A stretch of DNA of 64,000 bases, taken from assembly GCF_011050415.1 (NCBI RefSeq), contig NZ_DRFS01000024.1:1-64000 (forward strand). Direction: 5' to 3'. The translations under genes and the position numbers were made by a program. Position 1 is the stretch's first letter. Each line of letters begins with the position of its first letter. Shown in pieces: positions 16,238-25,847 of this stretch. The notes beneath the pieces are model-generated. The model was not told where the DNA came from, did not search any database, and worked only from the letters and a program-made list of their open reading frames with translations. This DNA is from Halomonas sp. (lineage in GTDB: Bacteria > Pseudomonadota > Gammaproteobacteria > Pseudomonadales > Halomonadaceae).

Positions 16238-17863
16238 TTAATTGTTGATTTCCTGGCGTGTCACCCGCAGCACCCTGCCTTCAAGGCTATCGGTAAGTAG
16301 ATACACTGCGCCTTCTGGACCAATGCGCACATCTCTAATACGCTCGTCCAGTTCGCCGAAAAGGCCCTCTACATCTTCCGCGCTTGAACCGTCGGCAGAT
16401 AAACGTACTCGGCGCACTTCCTTATCTACCAGAGCACCGACTAGCAGATCACCCTGCCACTCGGGGAAAAGTTCACCCTCGTAGATCGCCATGCCGGAGG
16501 GGGCGATAGAAGGCGTCCATTCTATTAAGGGCAACACAGTACCTGGGTACTCGTTGAACGGCGTAACCCGCGCACCGGTGTAATCCAGTCCGCCCGTTGC
16601 AATCGGCCAGCCGTAGTTAGCGCCGGCTTCAATGATATTGATCTCGTCTCCCCCGCGCGGGCCGTGCTCATGAGCAATCAAGCGCTGATTGGCTTCATCA
16701 AACACTAACCCTTGGGGGTTACGATGGCCGTAACTGTAGATTTCCGGGCGGGCATCGTCACGGCCTACAAAGGGGTTGTCTTCCGGCACGCTGCCATCGC
16801 GGTTAAGCCGCACGATAGTGCCGATATGGTTATGTAGGTTCTGCGCCTGTTCGCGGTAGTCAAAACCATCGCCTAGCGTCAGAATCAGAGTGTCGTCTGG
16901 CAACCACGCCAAGCGACCACCGAAGTGTGCATCGCCTTGCTTGGCAGGCTGCACTCTGAATATCTCTTCGACGTTATCAAGCCCCGTATCTGCCAGCGTG
17001 GCGACAGCTAGGCAGGTATGGTTAGCTGCCTCGCTGCCACAGGCGTAGCTGAGATAAACCTGTTGGTCGTCTTCAAACTGGGCTGATAGCAGTACATCAA
17101 ACAAGCCTGATTGACCGGAAGCGTATACCTCCGGTACGCCACTTAAAGACGCCACCAGTGTGTCACCTTCGGCACTGAGTAACCGCAGCCGCCCTGGGCG
17201 CTCCGTCACCAACATGCTTCCATCGGGTAAAAAAGCTAGGGACCAGGGATGCTCTAAATCTTCCGCCAAGTTTTCAATAAGATACGACTGACTGGCGGAT
17301 GGATCTTCTTGTGCCTGAGCAGATGAAGTAACCCCGAGCTGAGCGGTGACTAAACCGCTAACAGACAACACTAGGGCAAAACCAGAAAACCCACGCGGAC
17401 GCCTAGCATTTAGCACGCGACGACGCATTAACGCATAAAGCCAACCGGCCAGCGCGGCACTAACCAGCATTGCGATCAACCCCGGCACTTCGCGCGTAGC
17501 CGCAATCAGCGTTGGCATAGGCGCAAAAGAATCGACAATTTTGACCGTAACTAAAAGAGCCACTGCAGCAGCGCCAGCGCTTAATAACGGCTGGAATCGA
17601 CCGCCTAGCCAGCCCGAAATCAGCACAGCGGCAATTTGCGAAAGCAGAAAGCTTACTGAAAACAGGGCTGCGTAAATTGGCGCAAAAGTGATGATGTCAT
17701 TAAAGGTGGTTTCTAGGCGAAGCATTATTGATATATCAACGCCCATGCTCTGAAGTGCAGCGAGATTGATTTGGGTTTGAACCACACTGCCCAGTAACAC
17801 CCCAACCAGCAGGGCGATTAGAAAACTGATCAATGTGGTTCGCCACGTTGGCTTTTGAGTCAT
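16238..17863 (-). CDS. PQQ-dependent aldose/sorbosone dehydrogenase-like protein with N-terminal membrane domain
   Basis: The 541-residue protein has four hydrophobic segments in the first 150 residues (starting ISFLIALLVGVLLGS), then a signal-like stretch ending SSAQAQ near residue 185, and a six-bladed propeller of the soluble glucose dehydrogenase/YliI family. Propeller marks include SLAFLPDGSMLVTERPGRLR, HFGGRLAWLPDDTLILTLGD, SYGHRNPQGLVFD and HEHGPRGGDEINIIEAGANY. These enzymes oxidise sugar aldehydes in the periplasm with PQQ, although some relatives have no confirmed activity. The membrane front is unusual: most relatives have only a signal peptide. Confidence 0.85.
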   Translation of the reverse strand: MTQKPTWRTTLISFLIALLVGVLLGSVVQTQINLAALQSMGVDISIMLRLETTFNDIITFAPIYAALFSVSFLLSQIAAVLISGWLGGRFQPLLSAGAAAVALLVTVKIVDSFAPMPTLIAATREVPGLIAMLVSAALAGWLYALMRRRVLNARRPRGFSGFALVLSVSGLVTAQLGVTSSAQAQEDPSASQSYLIENLAEDLEHPWSLAFLPDGSMLVTERPGRLRLLSAEGDTLVASLSGVPEVYASGQSGLFDVLLSAQFEDDQQVYLSYACGSEAANHTCLAVATLADTGLDNVEEIFRVQPAKQGDAHFGGRLAWLPDDTLILTLGDGFDYREQAQNLHNHIGTIVRLNRDGSVPEDNPFVGRDDARPEIYSYGHRNPQGLVFDEANQRLIAHEHGPRGGDEINIIEAGANYGWPIATGGLDYTGARVTPFNEYPGTVLPLIEWTPSIAPSGMAIYEGELFPEWQGDLLVGALVDKEVRRVRLSADGSSAEDVEGLFGELDERIRDVRIGPEGAVYLLTDSLEGRVLRVTRQEINN

Positions 17864-18076
17864 GGGTGATTTTCAATCCTAGGGTTATAACAACGATTAA
17901 ATGCATGTAATTGCTTCAAATCCTAGCAGGTCTTTGATTGTCTATCGCCTGCGCATCACTAATGGCATGAAACCTTAAATCGTTTCGCAGTATAACGCGG
18001 CACAAATTTCGCTATTTGGCGTTAACGCTTGTGGCCCTGTAGGCTATTGAACGAGCACTCAATTAAAGGAGTTCGT

Positions 18077-19009
18077 ATGCAACGTCATTTACTGGCTACG
18101 TCAATTTCATTGGGTCTTTTCGCTGGTGCTACCACTGCTGCGCTGGCTGAGACTTCGCCGCTGGAGCAACAGCTAAAAGATCTTCAGTCATTTCAAGTGA
18201 TAGCTCACCGTGGTGCTAGTGGTCATGCACCAGAAAGTACCATGAGCGCCTATGAATTGGCTCATGAATGGGGAGTAGATTACTTAGAGCTGGACATTCA
18301 AATCACCTCCGATGGTGAATTGGTCGTGTTTCATGATGACACCATTGAGCGCACTAGCGACGGCGAAGGCGCCATTAATGATTACACGTTGGAAGAACTA
18401 AAAGCGCTAGATACCGGCACCTGGTTTAACGAAGAGCACCCCGACAGCGCTGACCCTGCCTTTGAAGGCGCTCAGATGCTAACGCTTGATGAGCTATTCG
18501 AGCGCTTTGGACACGATACCCGCTATTACATTGAAACCAAGTCCCCCCAACTAAACCCTGGATTGGAAGAAGCGTTGGTAGCGGTGCTTGAAGAGCACGA
18601 TATGATTGAGAACGGTCGTGTATTAGTGCAGTCCTTCGAGCAGGAGAGCCTGCTCAAAGTACATGAATTAAATGCAGACGTGCCGCTAATTCAACTGGTG
18701 TGGTACCACCCTAGTGAAGAGGACAACACGCGCCTTGTAGAGTGGACTGGTGTAACGCCAGGGCCTGAAGAGATCACTGATGCGGATTTCCAGGCGGTTG
18801 CCGAGTATGCAGTTGGGATTGGCACCAACTACATGTATGAACAGCAAGTGGTGATTGACGAGTCGTTTATTCGTCAGGCTCAGGAGAATGGACTGCCCGT
18901 TCATATTTACACGGTCAACGAAGCTGAAGAGATGGAGCGTCTAATCGAGTGGGGAGTTGATGGTCTGTTCACTGATTATGCTGATCGCTTGCTAGAGCTT
19001 ACCGAGTAA
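18077..19009 (+). CDS. glpQ: Periplasmic glycerophosphodiester phosphodiesterase
   Basis: The 310-residue protein has a signal peptide (MQRHLLATSISLGLF..., cleavage after ALA near residue 25). A GDPD TIM barrel follows: IAHRGASGHAPESTMSAYEL with the catalytic His-Arg and Glu, then DYLELDIQITSDGELVVFHD supplying the metal-binding Glu-Asp and the second catalytic His. It hydrolyses glycerophosphodiesters to glycerol 3-phosphate and an alcohol. The ATG at 18077 has GGAG upstream and gives a clean signal peptide; an upstream ATG at 18029 adds an unlikely front. The symbol is by family; the protein is shorter than E. coli GlpQ (358). Confidence 0.87.
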   Translation: MQRHLLATSISLGLFAGATTAALAETSPLEQQLKDLQSFQVIAHRGASGHAPESTMSAYELAHEWGVDYLELDIQITSDGELVVFHDDTIERTSDGEGAINDYTLEELKALDTGTWFNEEHPDSADPAFEGAQMLTLDELFERFGHDTRYYIETKSPQLNPGLEEALVAVLEEHDMIENGRVLVQSFEQESLLKVHELNADVPLIQLVWYHPSEEDNTRLVEWTGVTPGPEEITDADFQAVAEYAVGIGTNYMYEQQVVIDESFIRQAQENGLPVHIYTVNEAEEMERLIEWGVDGLFTDYADRLLELTE

Positions 19010-19068
19010 GTCATAGCCGCATAATGGCTATAACAGAATGGTTTGCGTAGCAGGTTGCTTAGCCATAT

Positions 19069-19095
19069 AACGCCCAGCCTAGCCGGGCGTTTCTG
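19069..19095 (+). terminator. Intrinsic terminator after the GDPD gene
   Basis: AACGCCC (19069-19075) pairs with GGGCGTT (19085-19091) over a nine-base loop, followed by a short T-rich tail. It lies between convergent genes and may serve both. Confidence 0.65.
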
Positions 19096-19106
19096 TTTGC
19101 ACTGTT

Positions 19107-20000
19107 TTACCCTAGCCCCAGTTGTTCCACTATCTGCTCCACTCTTTTGCGATCCACTCCCTGAAGCGTTTTGAGCGGCTGCGGTAAGCAGGATTGACTC
19201 ACCACACCTGTTATCTCTGCAATAGTAGCGGCTACTCGCAAGCTGCCGCCGTACTCACGGTAAAGCGCCCATAGCGGCTCAAGGGCGTCGGAGATTGCCA
19301 AGGCCTGTTGCGTATCGCCCGCTTGTGCAGCCTGGGTTATGGCCAACGCTTGTTTAGGAAATAGGCCACCAAAAACGGAATACCAAGCATCGCAGCCTGC
19401 GCTTAAGCCTATGGCTGCTGCAGGGTCGCCGCTAATCCCTATCGTGACATCACTCGGAATAAGCTTGCGTAGCCTTGCAACACGCTCACGCGCCAGCGCG
19501 ATATCGGTAACAACCGGTGGAATTTTGATAGAGCGAACGCTGGGCAGTTGAGCAATTCGACCATGTAGCTCATCGCTGAACTCAAAGTGGGTGGTACCTG
19601 GGTTATCGTAAACACACAACGGCACGCTCAGCGACCTATCAACCGTTTCGAATAGGCCAAAGACTTCATCATCTGTGAGTTTCTGATAAGAAACCGGGGC
19701 TAACAATACACCACTCGCACCTGCTTGCTGGGCATTCTCAACATTGACCAACACATCGCGAGTGCGCAGCGCACCAATGCCCACCACTATCGGTACACCA
19801 CCTGCGTTTTCAACACTTAGTTTGGCAACACGTGCGCGCTCTTCACGGTTCAAATAAGCGTAGCTTCCAGTTGAACCAAGCACGCCAATAGAATCAACCT
19901 TTGCATCAGCTAGTTGCTCCATTAAGCGAATAAACTCACCTTCATTAATGCCCTGCTCGCTCATAGGCGTTAGCGGAAATGCGCTCAGGCCGGTAAACAT
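19107..20000 (-). CDS. DapA/NanA-family aldolase (dihydrodipicolinate synthase-like)
   Basis: The 297-residue TIM barrel of the class I aldolase family has the Schiff-base lysine K159 in RSIKIPP and the tyrosine Y131 in CVYDNPGTTHF, at the family's usual spacing. The phosphate/carboxylate loop GSTGSYAYLNREER differs from the GTTGE of true DapA, so a role in lysine biosynthesis is doubtful. It is more likely a catabolic keto-acid aldolase. It stands alone, with AAGG before the ATG. Confidence 0.85.
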   Translation of the reverse strand: MFTGLSAFPLTPMSEQGINEGEFIRLMEQLADAKVDSIGVLGSTGSYAYLNREERARVAKLSVENAGGVPIVVGIGALRTRDVLVNVENAQQAGASGVLLAPVSYQKLTDDEVFGLFETVDRSLSVPLCVYDNPGTTHFEFSDELHGRIAQLPSVRSIKIPPVVTDIALARERVARLRKLIPSDVTIGISGDPAAAIGLSAGCDAWYSVFGGLFPKQALAITQAAQAGDTQQALAISDALEPLWALYREYGGSLRVAATIAEITGVVSQSCLPQPLKTLQGVDRKRVEQIVEQLGLG

Positions 20001-20417
20001 AGTGAATTACCTTTCAATTGGCGGCTATGCATAGTATTGCGCTACGTTATAAGCCCCATTTTTGGCGGAAAAAACACCAAAGGTTTAGCAATCGTCTAGA
20101 TTGTCAAGGATGATTTATACAATACCATCCTTATCTTATTCTAAAAAACCTCTTTAAGTCCCACCCTATTCCGTTGATATTTCAACCTGTAAAACTAGTC
20201 ATTTTGTTGTAGTGTTTACGTATTAACTGTGCCGAAATGACATAATAGTATTCTGAGTGTCTTTTTTAGAAAATCTCAAAATACGCTTGACAAAAATAAT
20301 GCTCTAGGGAACTTAAGGGGGATGCGACATCAACTCATACACGCAACCGTTGTGGTCAACGATCCCTGCATGGCGCTTGAACGTGGCGTTCTTTCGACTT
20401 CGGAACAGATATACTCG
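20001..20417. other. Divergent intergenic region, AT-rich
   Basis: There is no gene. It separates the aldolase gene from the periplasmic-protein/porin/GGDEF operon. A TTGACA at about 20288 is a possible -35 element for the rightward operon, but no good -10 follows at 17 bases. An alternative start for the first gene of that operon lies at 20322 inside this stretch. Confidence 0.4.
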
Positions 20418-20891
20418 ATGAGACCGTTCGTCTTCACCGTCTATTTGGGGCGCCAAATAGCTCTGTTAACGATAATGATCATATTGGTGATAGGCCTATC
20501 ACTAACCTGCACCACGGCCTACGCTGGTGAGCAACCAGTGCTCTTAGTGGCTAATTCTGACGTTACAACTCGTAGGTTGAACCGAGATACAGCGCGAGCA
20601 ATCATTGCCATGCGCCAACGTACCTGGCCTGATGGACAGGCAGTACGTGTTTTTGTACTAGACAATAACCACCCTGTACATGCTCGCTTTGCTAAAGAGC
20701 AGCTATCCGTTTATCCACATCAATTACAGTTAGCCTGGGATCGCATGGTTTTTTCTGGGACTGGCCAAGCACCTGATCGTGTTAATAATCAGTTGGAGAT
20801 GCGCGAAAGGGTTGCTAACACACCAGGTGCTTTAGGGTATCTTGAAAGGGAGTATCTGGATGACAGTATCCAAGTCATTTCGATGGATTGA
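20418..20891 (+). CDS. PstS-like periplasmic phosphate-binding-type protein
   Basis: The 157-residue protein has a signal/anchor segment (ALLTIMIILVIGLSLTC, cleavage near AYAGE) followed by a single small PBP-like domain: LLVANSDVTTRRLNRDTARA, FVLDNNHPVHARFAKEQL, and the end typical of small PstS-like proteins (VANTPGALGYLEREYL). It is about half the size of true PstS, like the short phosphate-ABC-type binding proteins that accompany signalling genes. The ATG at 20418 gives a normal signal peptide; an upstream ATG at 20322 is possible. Its last 32 bases overlap the start of the porin gene. Confidence 0.75.
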   Translation: MRPFVFTVYLGRQIALLTIMIILVIGLSLTCTTAYAGEQPVLLVANSDVTTRRLNRDTARAIIAMRQRTWPDGQAVRVFVLDNNHPVHARFAKEQLSVYPHQLQLAWDRMVFSGTGQAPDRVNNQLEMRERVANTPGALGYLEREYLDDSIQVISMD

Positions 20892-22083
20892 ACACCGCCT
20901 ATTGGCTATTGCGACGGGCGCGCTGGCCTTGGTTTTTTCCGCCCAGTCTCAAAGTGACAATAGTGTCCTGGATACGCTCCAAGTTCATGGCTTTCTGAGC
21001 CAAGCGTTGATTATTACCGATGAGAACGACTTTTTTGGTCCAAGTAGCGAGGGAGCGGGTAGCTTTGAGTACACAGAGTTAGGGCTTAATGCGTCATTAC
21101 GCCCACACCACGACGTATTAATCGCCGCTCAAGTGCTGAGCCGCCGTGCTGGGGGCAGTAGTAGTGATGCCACTCCAAAATTAGATTACGGGCTCATCGA
21201 CTATCAACTATCGTCCGACCAGCAACGTACCTTCGGTGTGCAGATAGGTAGGTTTAAGAACCCCTTTGGTTTTTATAATCAAACACGAGATGTAGCATTT
21301 ACTCGGCCTAGCATACTACTTCCGCAATCCATCTACTTTGACCGTACACGTTCGTTAGGGCTTTCCGGAGATGGCATCAGCCTATATCACGAGGAAAGGC
21401 TTGCGAGCGGTATGCTGCGTACACAACTTGGAATTGGGCAAGCACAAGCAGGAGCTGATTTACAAAGCGCATTACGTTTAGAAGGCGTTCCTGGAACACT
21501 GGTTCCTAGGCAATCCGCTATAGGGCAAATTCGTTATGAGCATGATGGGGGGCGCATTATTGCGGCATTTAGCGCTGCTGAAGCAAAAGCAGAATTCGAC
21601 TTCAGTACTGAACAACAGACAGACCTGACATTTCGCTTTCGTCCTGTTGTTATGTCATTACAGTACAACGAAGAACATTGGAGTTTAACGAGTGAGTTCG
21701 CCCTAAGGCCTACAAAACTAGGTGGTGTTGAAAACAGTTGGGTCAATGACGTAACGGGGGAAAGCTGGTATGTCCAGTATGCCAGGCGTTTCGCAGATGA
21801 CTGGCAATGGCTGGTACGTTACGACAGCCTAATTAGCAATCGAGCAGACCGAAGCGGTAAATCTTTTGAAGAAAGTACTGGCGGAGCGGTTCCGGCCCAT
21901 ACCCAATTTGCTGAGGATATTACGCTGGGACTTCAATGGACGCCCCACCCAAGAGTATTGTTGGCAGGCGAATATCATCACATTGATGGCACCGGGTGGT
22001 TGCCGGTAAGAGATAATCAAGATTCAGCCCAAACTAGCCGCCGTTGGAATATGTGGTTATTCCAGCTATCGCTACGCTTCTAA
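20860..22083 (+). CDS. Outer-membrane porin-like beta-barrel protein
   Basis: The 407-residue protein has an N-terminal signal (LAIATGALALVFSAQSQ) and then VHGFLSQALIITDENDFFG, the usual first strand of proteobacterial porin-like barrels of the phosphate-selective/DcaP type. Alternating strands follow and the protein ends in MWLFQLSLRF, with the terminal Phe needed for outer-membrane assembly. Start at 20860 follows GAAAGGG inside the previous gene, so the two are translationally coupled. In this context it may admit the ligand sensed by the small binding protein. No substrate can be inferred. Confidence 0.8.
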   Translation: MTVSKSFRWIEHRLLAIATGALALVFSAQSQSDNSVLDTLQVHGFLSQALIITDENDFFGPSSEGAGSFEYTELGLNASLRPHHDVLIAAQVLSRRAGGSSSDATPKLDYGLIDYQLSSDQQRTFGVQIGRFKNPFGFYNQTRDVAFTRPSILLPQSIYFDRTRSLGLSGDGISLYHEERLASGMLRTQLGIGQAQAGADLQSALRLEGVPGTLVPRQSAIGQIRYEHDGGRIIAAFSAAEAKAEFDFSTEQQTDLTFRFRPVVMSLQYNEEHWSLTSEFALRPTKLGGVENSWVNDVTGESWYVQYARRFADDWQWLVRYDSLISNRADRSGKSFEESTGGAVPAHTQFAEDITLGLQWTPHPRVLLAGEYHHIDGTGWLPVRDNQDSAQTSRRWNMWLFQLSLRF

Positions 22084-22118
22084 GGTTTTTATCCTATTTT
22101 GGTTAGGAAGTCATAGCG

Positions 22119-24950
22119 ATGAGAAAAGCTATTCTTTTGCGAATACCTAAGCACCTTAGCCTTACTTGGCGCGTGATCGCACTAAGTAGCCTCTTACTGC
22201 TGGCGCTCGTCATCCTATTCACATGGATAGGCCATGCCAATCTCACCCGCCAGTTTCAGGAAAATCGTACCCAGCATCATGACCGCCAACAGCGTGAGAT
22301 ACTTCTTGCATTGGAGAGGTCTTCAGAAAACCTTAGACAATTGGCAGGTTTAACGGCCGCTTCGGCAGGAATCGGTCTGCCCTTACAAGATCGCAATTTA
22401 AACGAATTTGAAAATGCATTCGATGCCCAGTGGCCTACGCTACAAATAGAAGCAGGGATCAATGAAGTTCTTGTAATCGATATTTACGGCAAGATTTTAC
22501 AGAATTGGGGCAACAGCAGTGTAGAAGCTCAATTGCCTCTACAGCGCTGGATAAGTCAGGTCATTAACACCGAGCTACCTTTAACCACCCTTCGCTGCTC
22601 TGTCGATTGCCTGCAGTATGCTGCCGTTCCAACGCTTGTTGAAGGGGCCAGTGTGGGTGTTGTTGTACTAACCCGATCACTTGCCGATGTAACCCGAAAG
22701 GCAAGAGAGGTTTCTGGTAGCGAAGTAGCGCTATTAATAACAGAAGCAGAAACGGTTGAAGGGCAAGAAGCAGCAGATACACGACGCCTAGAGGCGTGGA
22801 ACGGCCATCTTGTCGCGCTGACCCGCGAATATCATAGCCTAGCACCACTGCAGCGTGCCGCTGAAACCATACCTGTCAGTCGCCTTCAAGAAGCGCCGTT
22901 TAACCTTGAATATGATGGCAGAAGTTTAGAAATTAGCGCTATTCGCATTGATGACGATGCTGAGTCCAATAATCCTAGCTACTTTTTGTTGATATCAGAC
23001 ATTACCGAGCAAATAGACGCGATTCGCCAGGATACACAAACCCTATTGGTGATAGGCGTCATAGGCTGGTTATCCGCAGAGCTAATGCTTTTGGTAATTT
23101 TATTAGGGCCGATGGCACGTCTGCGTAGAGTTGCAAGGCTATTACCCACCCTTGCCAGCGGCGGTTTTGCTCATATTCGTTCCGCTATAACGGTTAACCC
23201 GCGCTCTTTACCAGACGAAATTGATATATTAGAAATCACCACGCTTGAGCTTTCCCAGCAACTTGAGATGCTCGAAGGAGAGGTTAAAGAACGGGGTGAT
23301 CAATTAACCGAACGTTTTGAAGAGCTGGCTAAGGAACGGGATTTTGTTAGCAGCTTACTCGATACTGCCAGAGTATTTATCATCGCTCAGGATAGCGCGG
23401 GGCGTATCAGCCTTATCAACGACTATACCCGAGAAATGCTTGAGCTTGATGAACCCTCGCTACTCGGGCGTCATTTTGTAGATATCTTTGATGCTGGTAG
23501 TCCGTCGCCAGTGGGAAGTTTCGATACGCCACAGCAAGAGGAGCGCTCTCTACTGACCCCTAATCAACAGGTACACACTATTGCTTGGTATCACGCTCCT
23601 TTGCCATCGAATCAAAATGAGAACATGGCTAGAATTTCGGTAGGGCTAGATATCACTGAGCGCAAAGCCGCCGAAGCTCGCCTGCTATGGTTGGCGGAAC
23701 GCGACCAACTCACCGAACTTTATAATCGACGTTATTTTCAAGAAGCCCTGCAAAAAACTATCTCACTTCGGAGCAAAGGAGCCGTTTTGCTACTGGATTT
23801 AGATCAGTTTAAAGAAGTTAATGAGCTAAATGGGCATCATGTCGGAGACCGTTTGTTAAAAGAAGTCGCCGACGTACTACTTTTGAATCTGGGACATCGT
23901 GGTGTTATTGCACGCTTGGGAGGGGATGAATTTTCACTACTTCTGGAAGGCGCCGATGCCGATCAAGCCATTAGAGTGGCACAACAAATAGTTCAGTTGC
24001 TTGATGGCATTGGCTTTACAGTCGCTCAAAGACGGCTACGAGCGGCGGCTAGTATTGGCATTGCTCTATTTCCTACCCATGGAAATTCCGCTGCTGATCT
24101 GATGGCAAGTGCCGATGTGGCTATGTATAAAGCCAAGGAAAACGGCCTTCAACAGTGGCACTTACTCTCAAGAGCAGAAAACGCCAAAGATGAGTTGCAG
24201 GAGCGCGTTTACTGGGTAGAGCGCATTCGTAATGCTTTGGAAGAAAATAGCTTTGAGCTTATGGTGCAACCCATCGTTAGGCTTGAAGACAATGATATAA
24301 AGCATTATGAAGTTTTACTTCGGATGCGTGATCCAGATGGTAGCCTAGTATCCCCCGGACACTTTATACCTGTTGCAGAACAGAGCGGTCAGATTGTTCA
24401 AATTGATAGGTGGGTGCTAAAGCATAGCCTCAGTGCTCTTAGCCAGATACAAGATCAAGGTATTACCTTGGCGGTTAATCTCTCCGGCCAGTCCCTACAT
24501 GATGAAGGGTTGAAGCAGTACCTTTCAGATGAGCTAGCTTTGAGTGGAGCAGATCCGCACCATTTAATTTTGGAAGTGACTGAAACGGCTGCCGTTACCG
24601 ATTTTTCTACTGCAAGAGGTGTATTGCAAACAGTGCGCGACCTGGGCTGTCGTACCGCTCTGGATGATTTCGGCGTAGGATTCAGCAGCTTCCACTATCT
24701 AGGACAACTTCCCGTCGATTACATCAAAATTGATGGTTCCTTCATCCGCAGCCTACTCATTAGTCCCGACAGTCGTGTCATTGTTCGTGCTATTGCAGAT
24801 ATTGCCGCTGGATTTGGTAAGCAAGCTATTGCTGAATTCGTTGATCAAGAAGCAATTTTACCGATATTGAAATCCTATGGTATTACTTATGGACAAGGAT
24901 TCCATCTTGGGCGCCCTACTCCTCTCAAAACTACGTTTAACAATAAATAG
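22119..24950 (+). CDS. Membrane GGDEF/EAL cyclic-di-GMP enzyme with periplasmic sensor and PAS
   Basis: The 943-residue protein has a membrane helix near residues 20-40, a periplasmic sensor to about 305, a second helix (LLVIGVIGWLSAELMLLVIL), a coiled coil, a PAS domain (about 415-520), GGDEF and EAL. GGDEF is intact (LGGDEFS near residue 601), but the inhibitory RxxD site is absent (HRGVIARLGG). The EAL motif is EVLLR near residue 731, with the key residues NLSGQ, EVTET, LDDFG, IKIDG and GQGFHLGRP present. Both synthesis and hydrolysis of c-di-GMP are therefore possible. It is probably co-transcribed with the upstream binding protein and porin. Confidence 0.92.
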   Translation: MRKAILLRIPKHLSLTWRVIALSSLLLLALVILFTWIGHANLTRQFQENRTQHHDRQQREILLALERSSENLRQLAGLTAASAGIGLPLQDRNLNEFENAFDAQWPTLQIEAGINEVLVIDIYGKILQNWGNSSVEAQLPLQRWISQVINTELPLTTLRCSVDCLQYAAVPTLVEGASVGVVVLTRSLADVTRKAREVSGSEVALLITEAETVEGQEAADTRRLEAWNGHLVALTREYHSLAPLQRAAETIPVSRLQEAPFNLEYDGRSLEISAIRIDDDAESNNPSYFLLISDITEQIDAIRQDTQTLLVIGVIGWLSAELMLLVILLGPMARLRRVARLLPTLASGGFAHIRSAITVNPRSLPDEIDILEITTLELSQQLEMLEGEVKERGDQLTERFEELAKERDFVSSLLDTARVFIIAQDSAGRISLINDYTREMLELDEPSLLGRHFVDIFDAGSPSPVGSFDTPQQEERSLLTPNQQVHTIAWYHAPLPSNQNENMARISVGLDITERKAAEARLLWLAERDQLTELYNRRYFQEALQKTISLRSKGAVLLLDLDQFKEVNELNGHHVGDRLLKEVADVLLLNLGHRGVIARLGGDEFSLLLEGADADQAIRVAQQIVQLLDGIGFTVAQRRLRAAASIGIALFPTHGNSAADLMASADVAMYKAKENGLQQWHLLSRAENAKDELQERVYWVERIRNALEENSFELMVQPIVRLEDNDIKHYEVLLRMRDPDGSLVSPGHFIPVAEQSGQIVQIDRWVLKHSLSALSQIQDQGITLAVNLSGQSLHDEGLKQYLSDELALSGADPHHLILEVTETAAVTDFSTARGVLQTVRDLGCRTALDDFGVGFSSFHYLGQLPVDYIKIDGSFIRSLLISPDSRVIVRAIADIAAGFGKQAIAEFVDQEAILPILKSYGITYGQGFHLGRPTPLKTTFNNK

Positions 24951-25022
24951 TAAAAACTATACCTGTATTTTTTTTGATAATGTAAAATTAATAATACATA
25001 TCAAACATAAGGTATAACATTA

Positions 25023-25835
25023 ATGGAAGTAAACAACGAATCATCACAAACCTACTGCTCCACTAATGACTTATTCGCACTATTTAAAGAAGATTTCATT
25101 TTTAGCATTGCTATTTCTGACTTAGAAAAAAGTAGAATATACAAACTTCGCCATGAAGTTTATTGCCAAGAAATTGGTTACCATCCGCCTGAGATATCTA
25201 ATCAGAATATTGAAAGTGACACACACGACTCACACTCGATTCATTGTCTAATTGAACATCGCCGCTCAGGACTTGCAGCAGGCTGTCTCAGGCTAGTATT
25301 ACCTGCGCCACTGACTGAGGGGAAAAATAAAAGACTTCCATTACAAGATTTTGGAGAAAAAAGCCTCCCACATGAAACTCTGCATCCCGCAAAGCTTCCC
25401 TACCATAGTATCTGTGAAATATCACGATTCGCTATTGCAAGAGCATTCAGACATAAAGCCATAAATAATGAAACTCTCGACCTAAATGATATTAAACACC
25501 AATTCACAGACAAAGAAAGAAAGGCTTTTCCTCTAATAGTAATCGCCTTGTTTCTTGCAACTTATTCATTAGTCGGCCTAATGAATAAGCGCCATGTGTT
25601 TGCCATGATGGAACCGAGGCTGCCAAGATTACTTTCTATGTCAGGGTTTAAGTTTACAAAAGTAGGAACAGCAATCGAAATGCATGGCACTCGAAATGCT
25701 TTTTACATTGACCATGCTAAGGCTGAAAAGGAAATGCACAAAGACTTGATGCCACTATACCTGCATATTAGAAGAGTGTTAGCACCTCAAGTAGAGGAGC
25801 TTCTGGAGGCTAAGCAAAGCGTTTCTATTACTTAG
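25023..25835 (+). CDS. PEP-CTERM/exosortase-system-associated acyltransferase homologue
   Basis: The 270-residue protein has the N-acyl amino acid synthase-like GNAT fold of exosortase-associated acyltransferases: YKLRHEVYCQEIGY, the acidic/His stretch DSHSIHCLIEHRRSGLAAGC and CEISRFAIARAFR. These proteins occur with PEP-CTERM sorting or EPS clusters and may acylate a small molecule; no activity is established. No exosortase or PEP-CTERM protein is in this window. Base composition is visibly more AT-rich than neighbours. It follows the GGDEF/EAL gene by 72 bases with a weak ribosome site, so the two could be linked functionally. Confidence 0.72.
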   Translation: MEVNNESSQTYCSTNDLFALFKEDFIFSIAISDLEKSRIYKLRHEVYCQEIGYHPPEISNQNIESDTHDSHSIHCLIEHRRSGLAAGCLRLVLPAPLTEGKNKRLPLQDFGEKSLPHETLHPAKLPYHSICEISRFAIARAFRHKAINNETLDLNDIKHQFTDKERKAFPLIVIALFLATYSLVGLMNKRHVFAMMEPRLPRLLSMSGFKFTKVGTAIEMHGTRNAFYIDHAKAEKEMHKDLMPLYLHIRRVLAPQVEELLEAKQSVSIT

Positions 25836-25847
25836 CCCCCACAAGCA

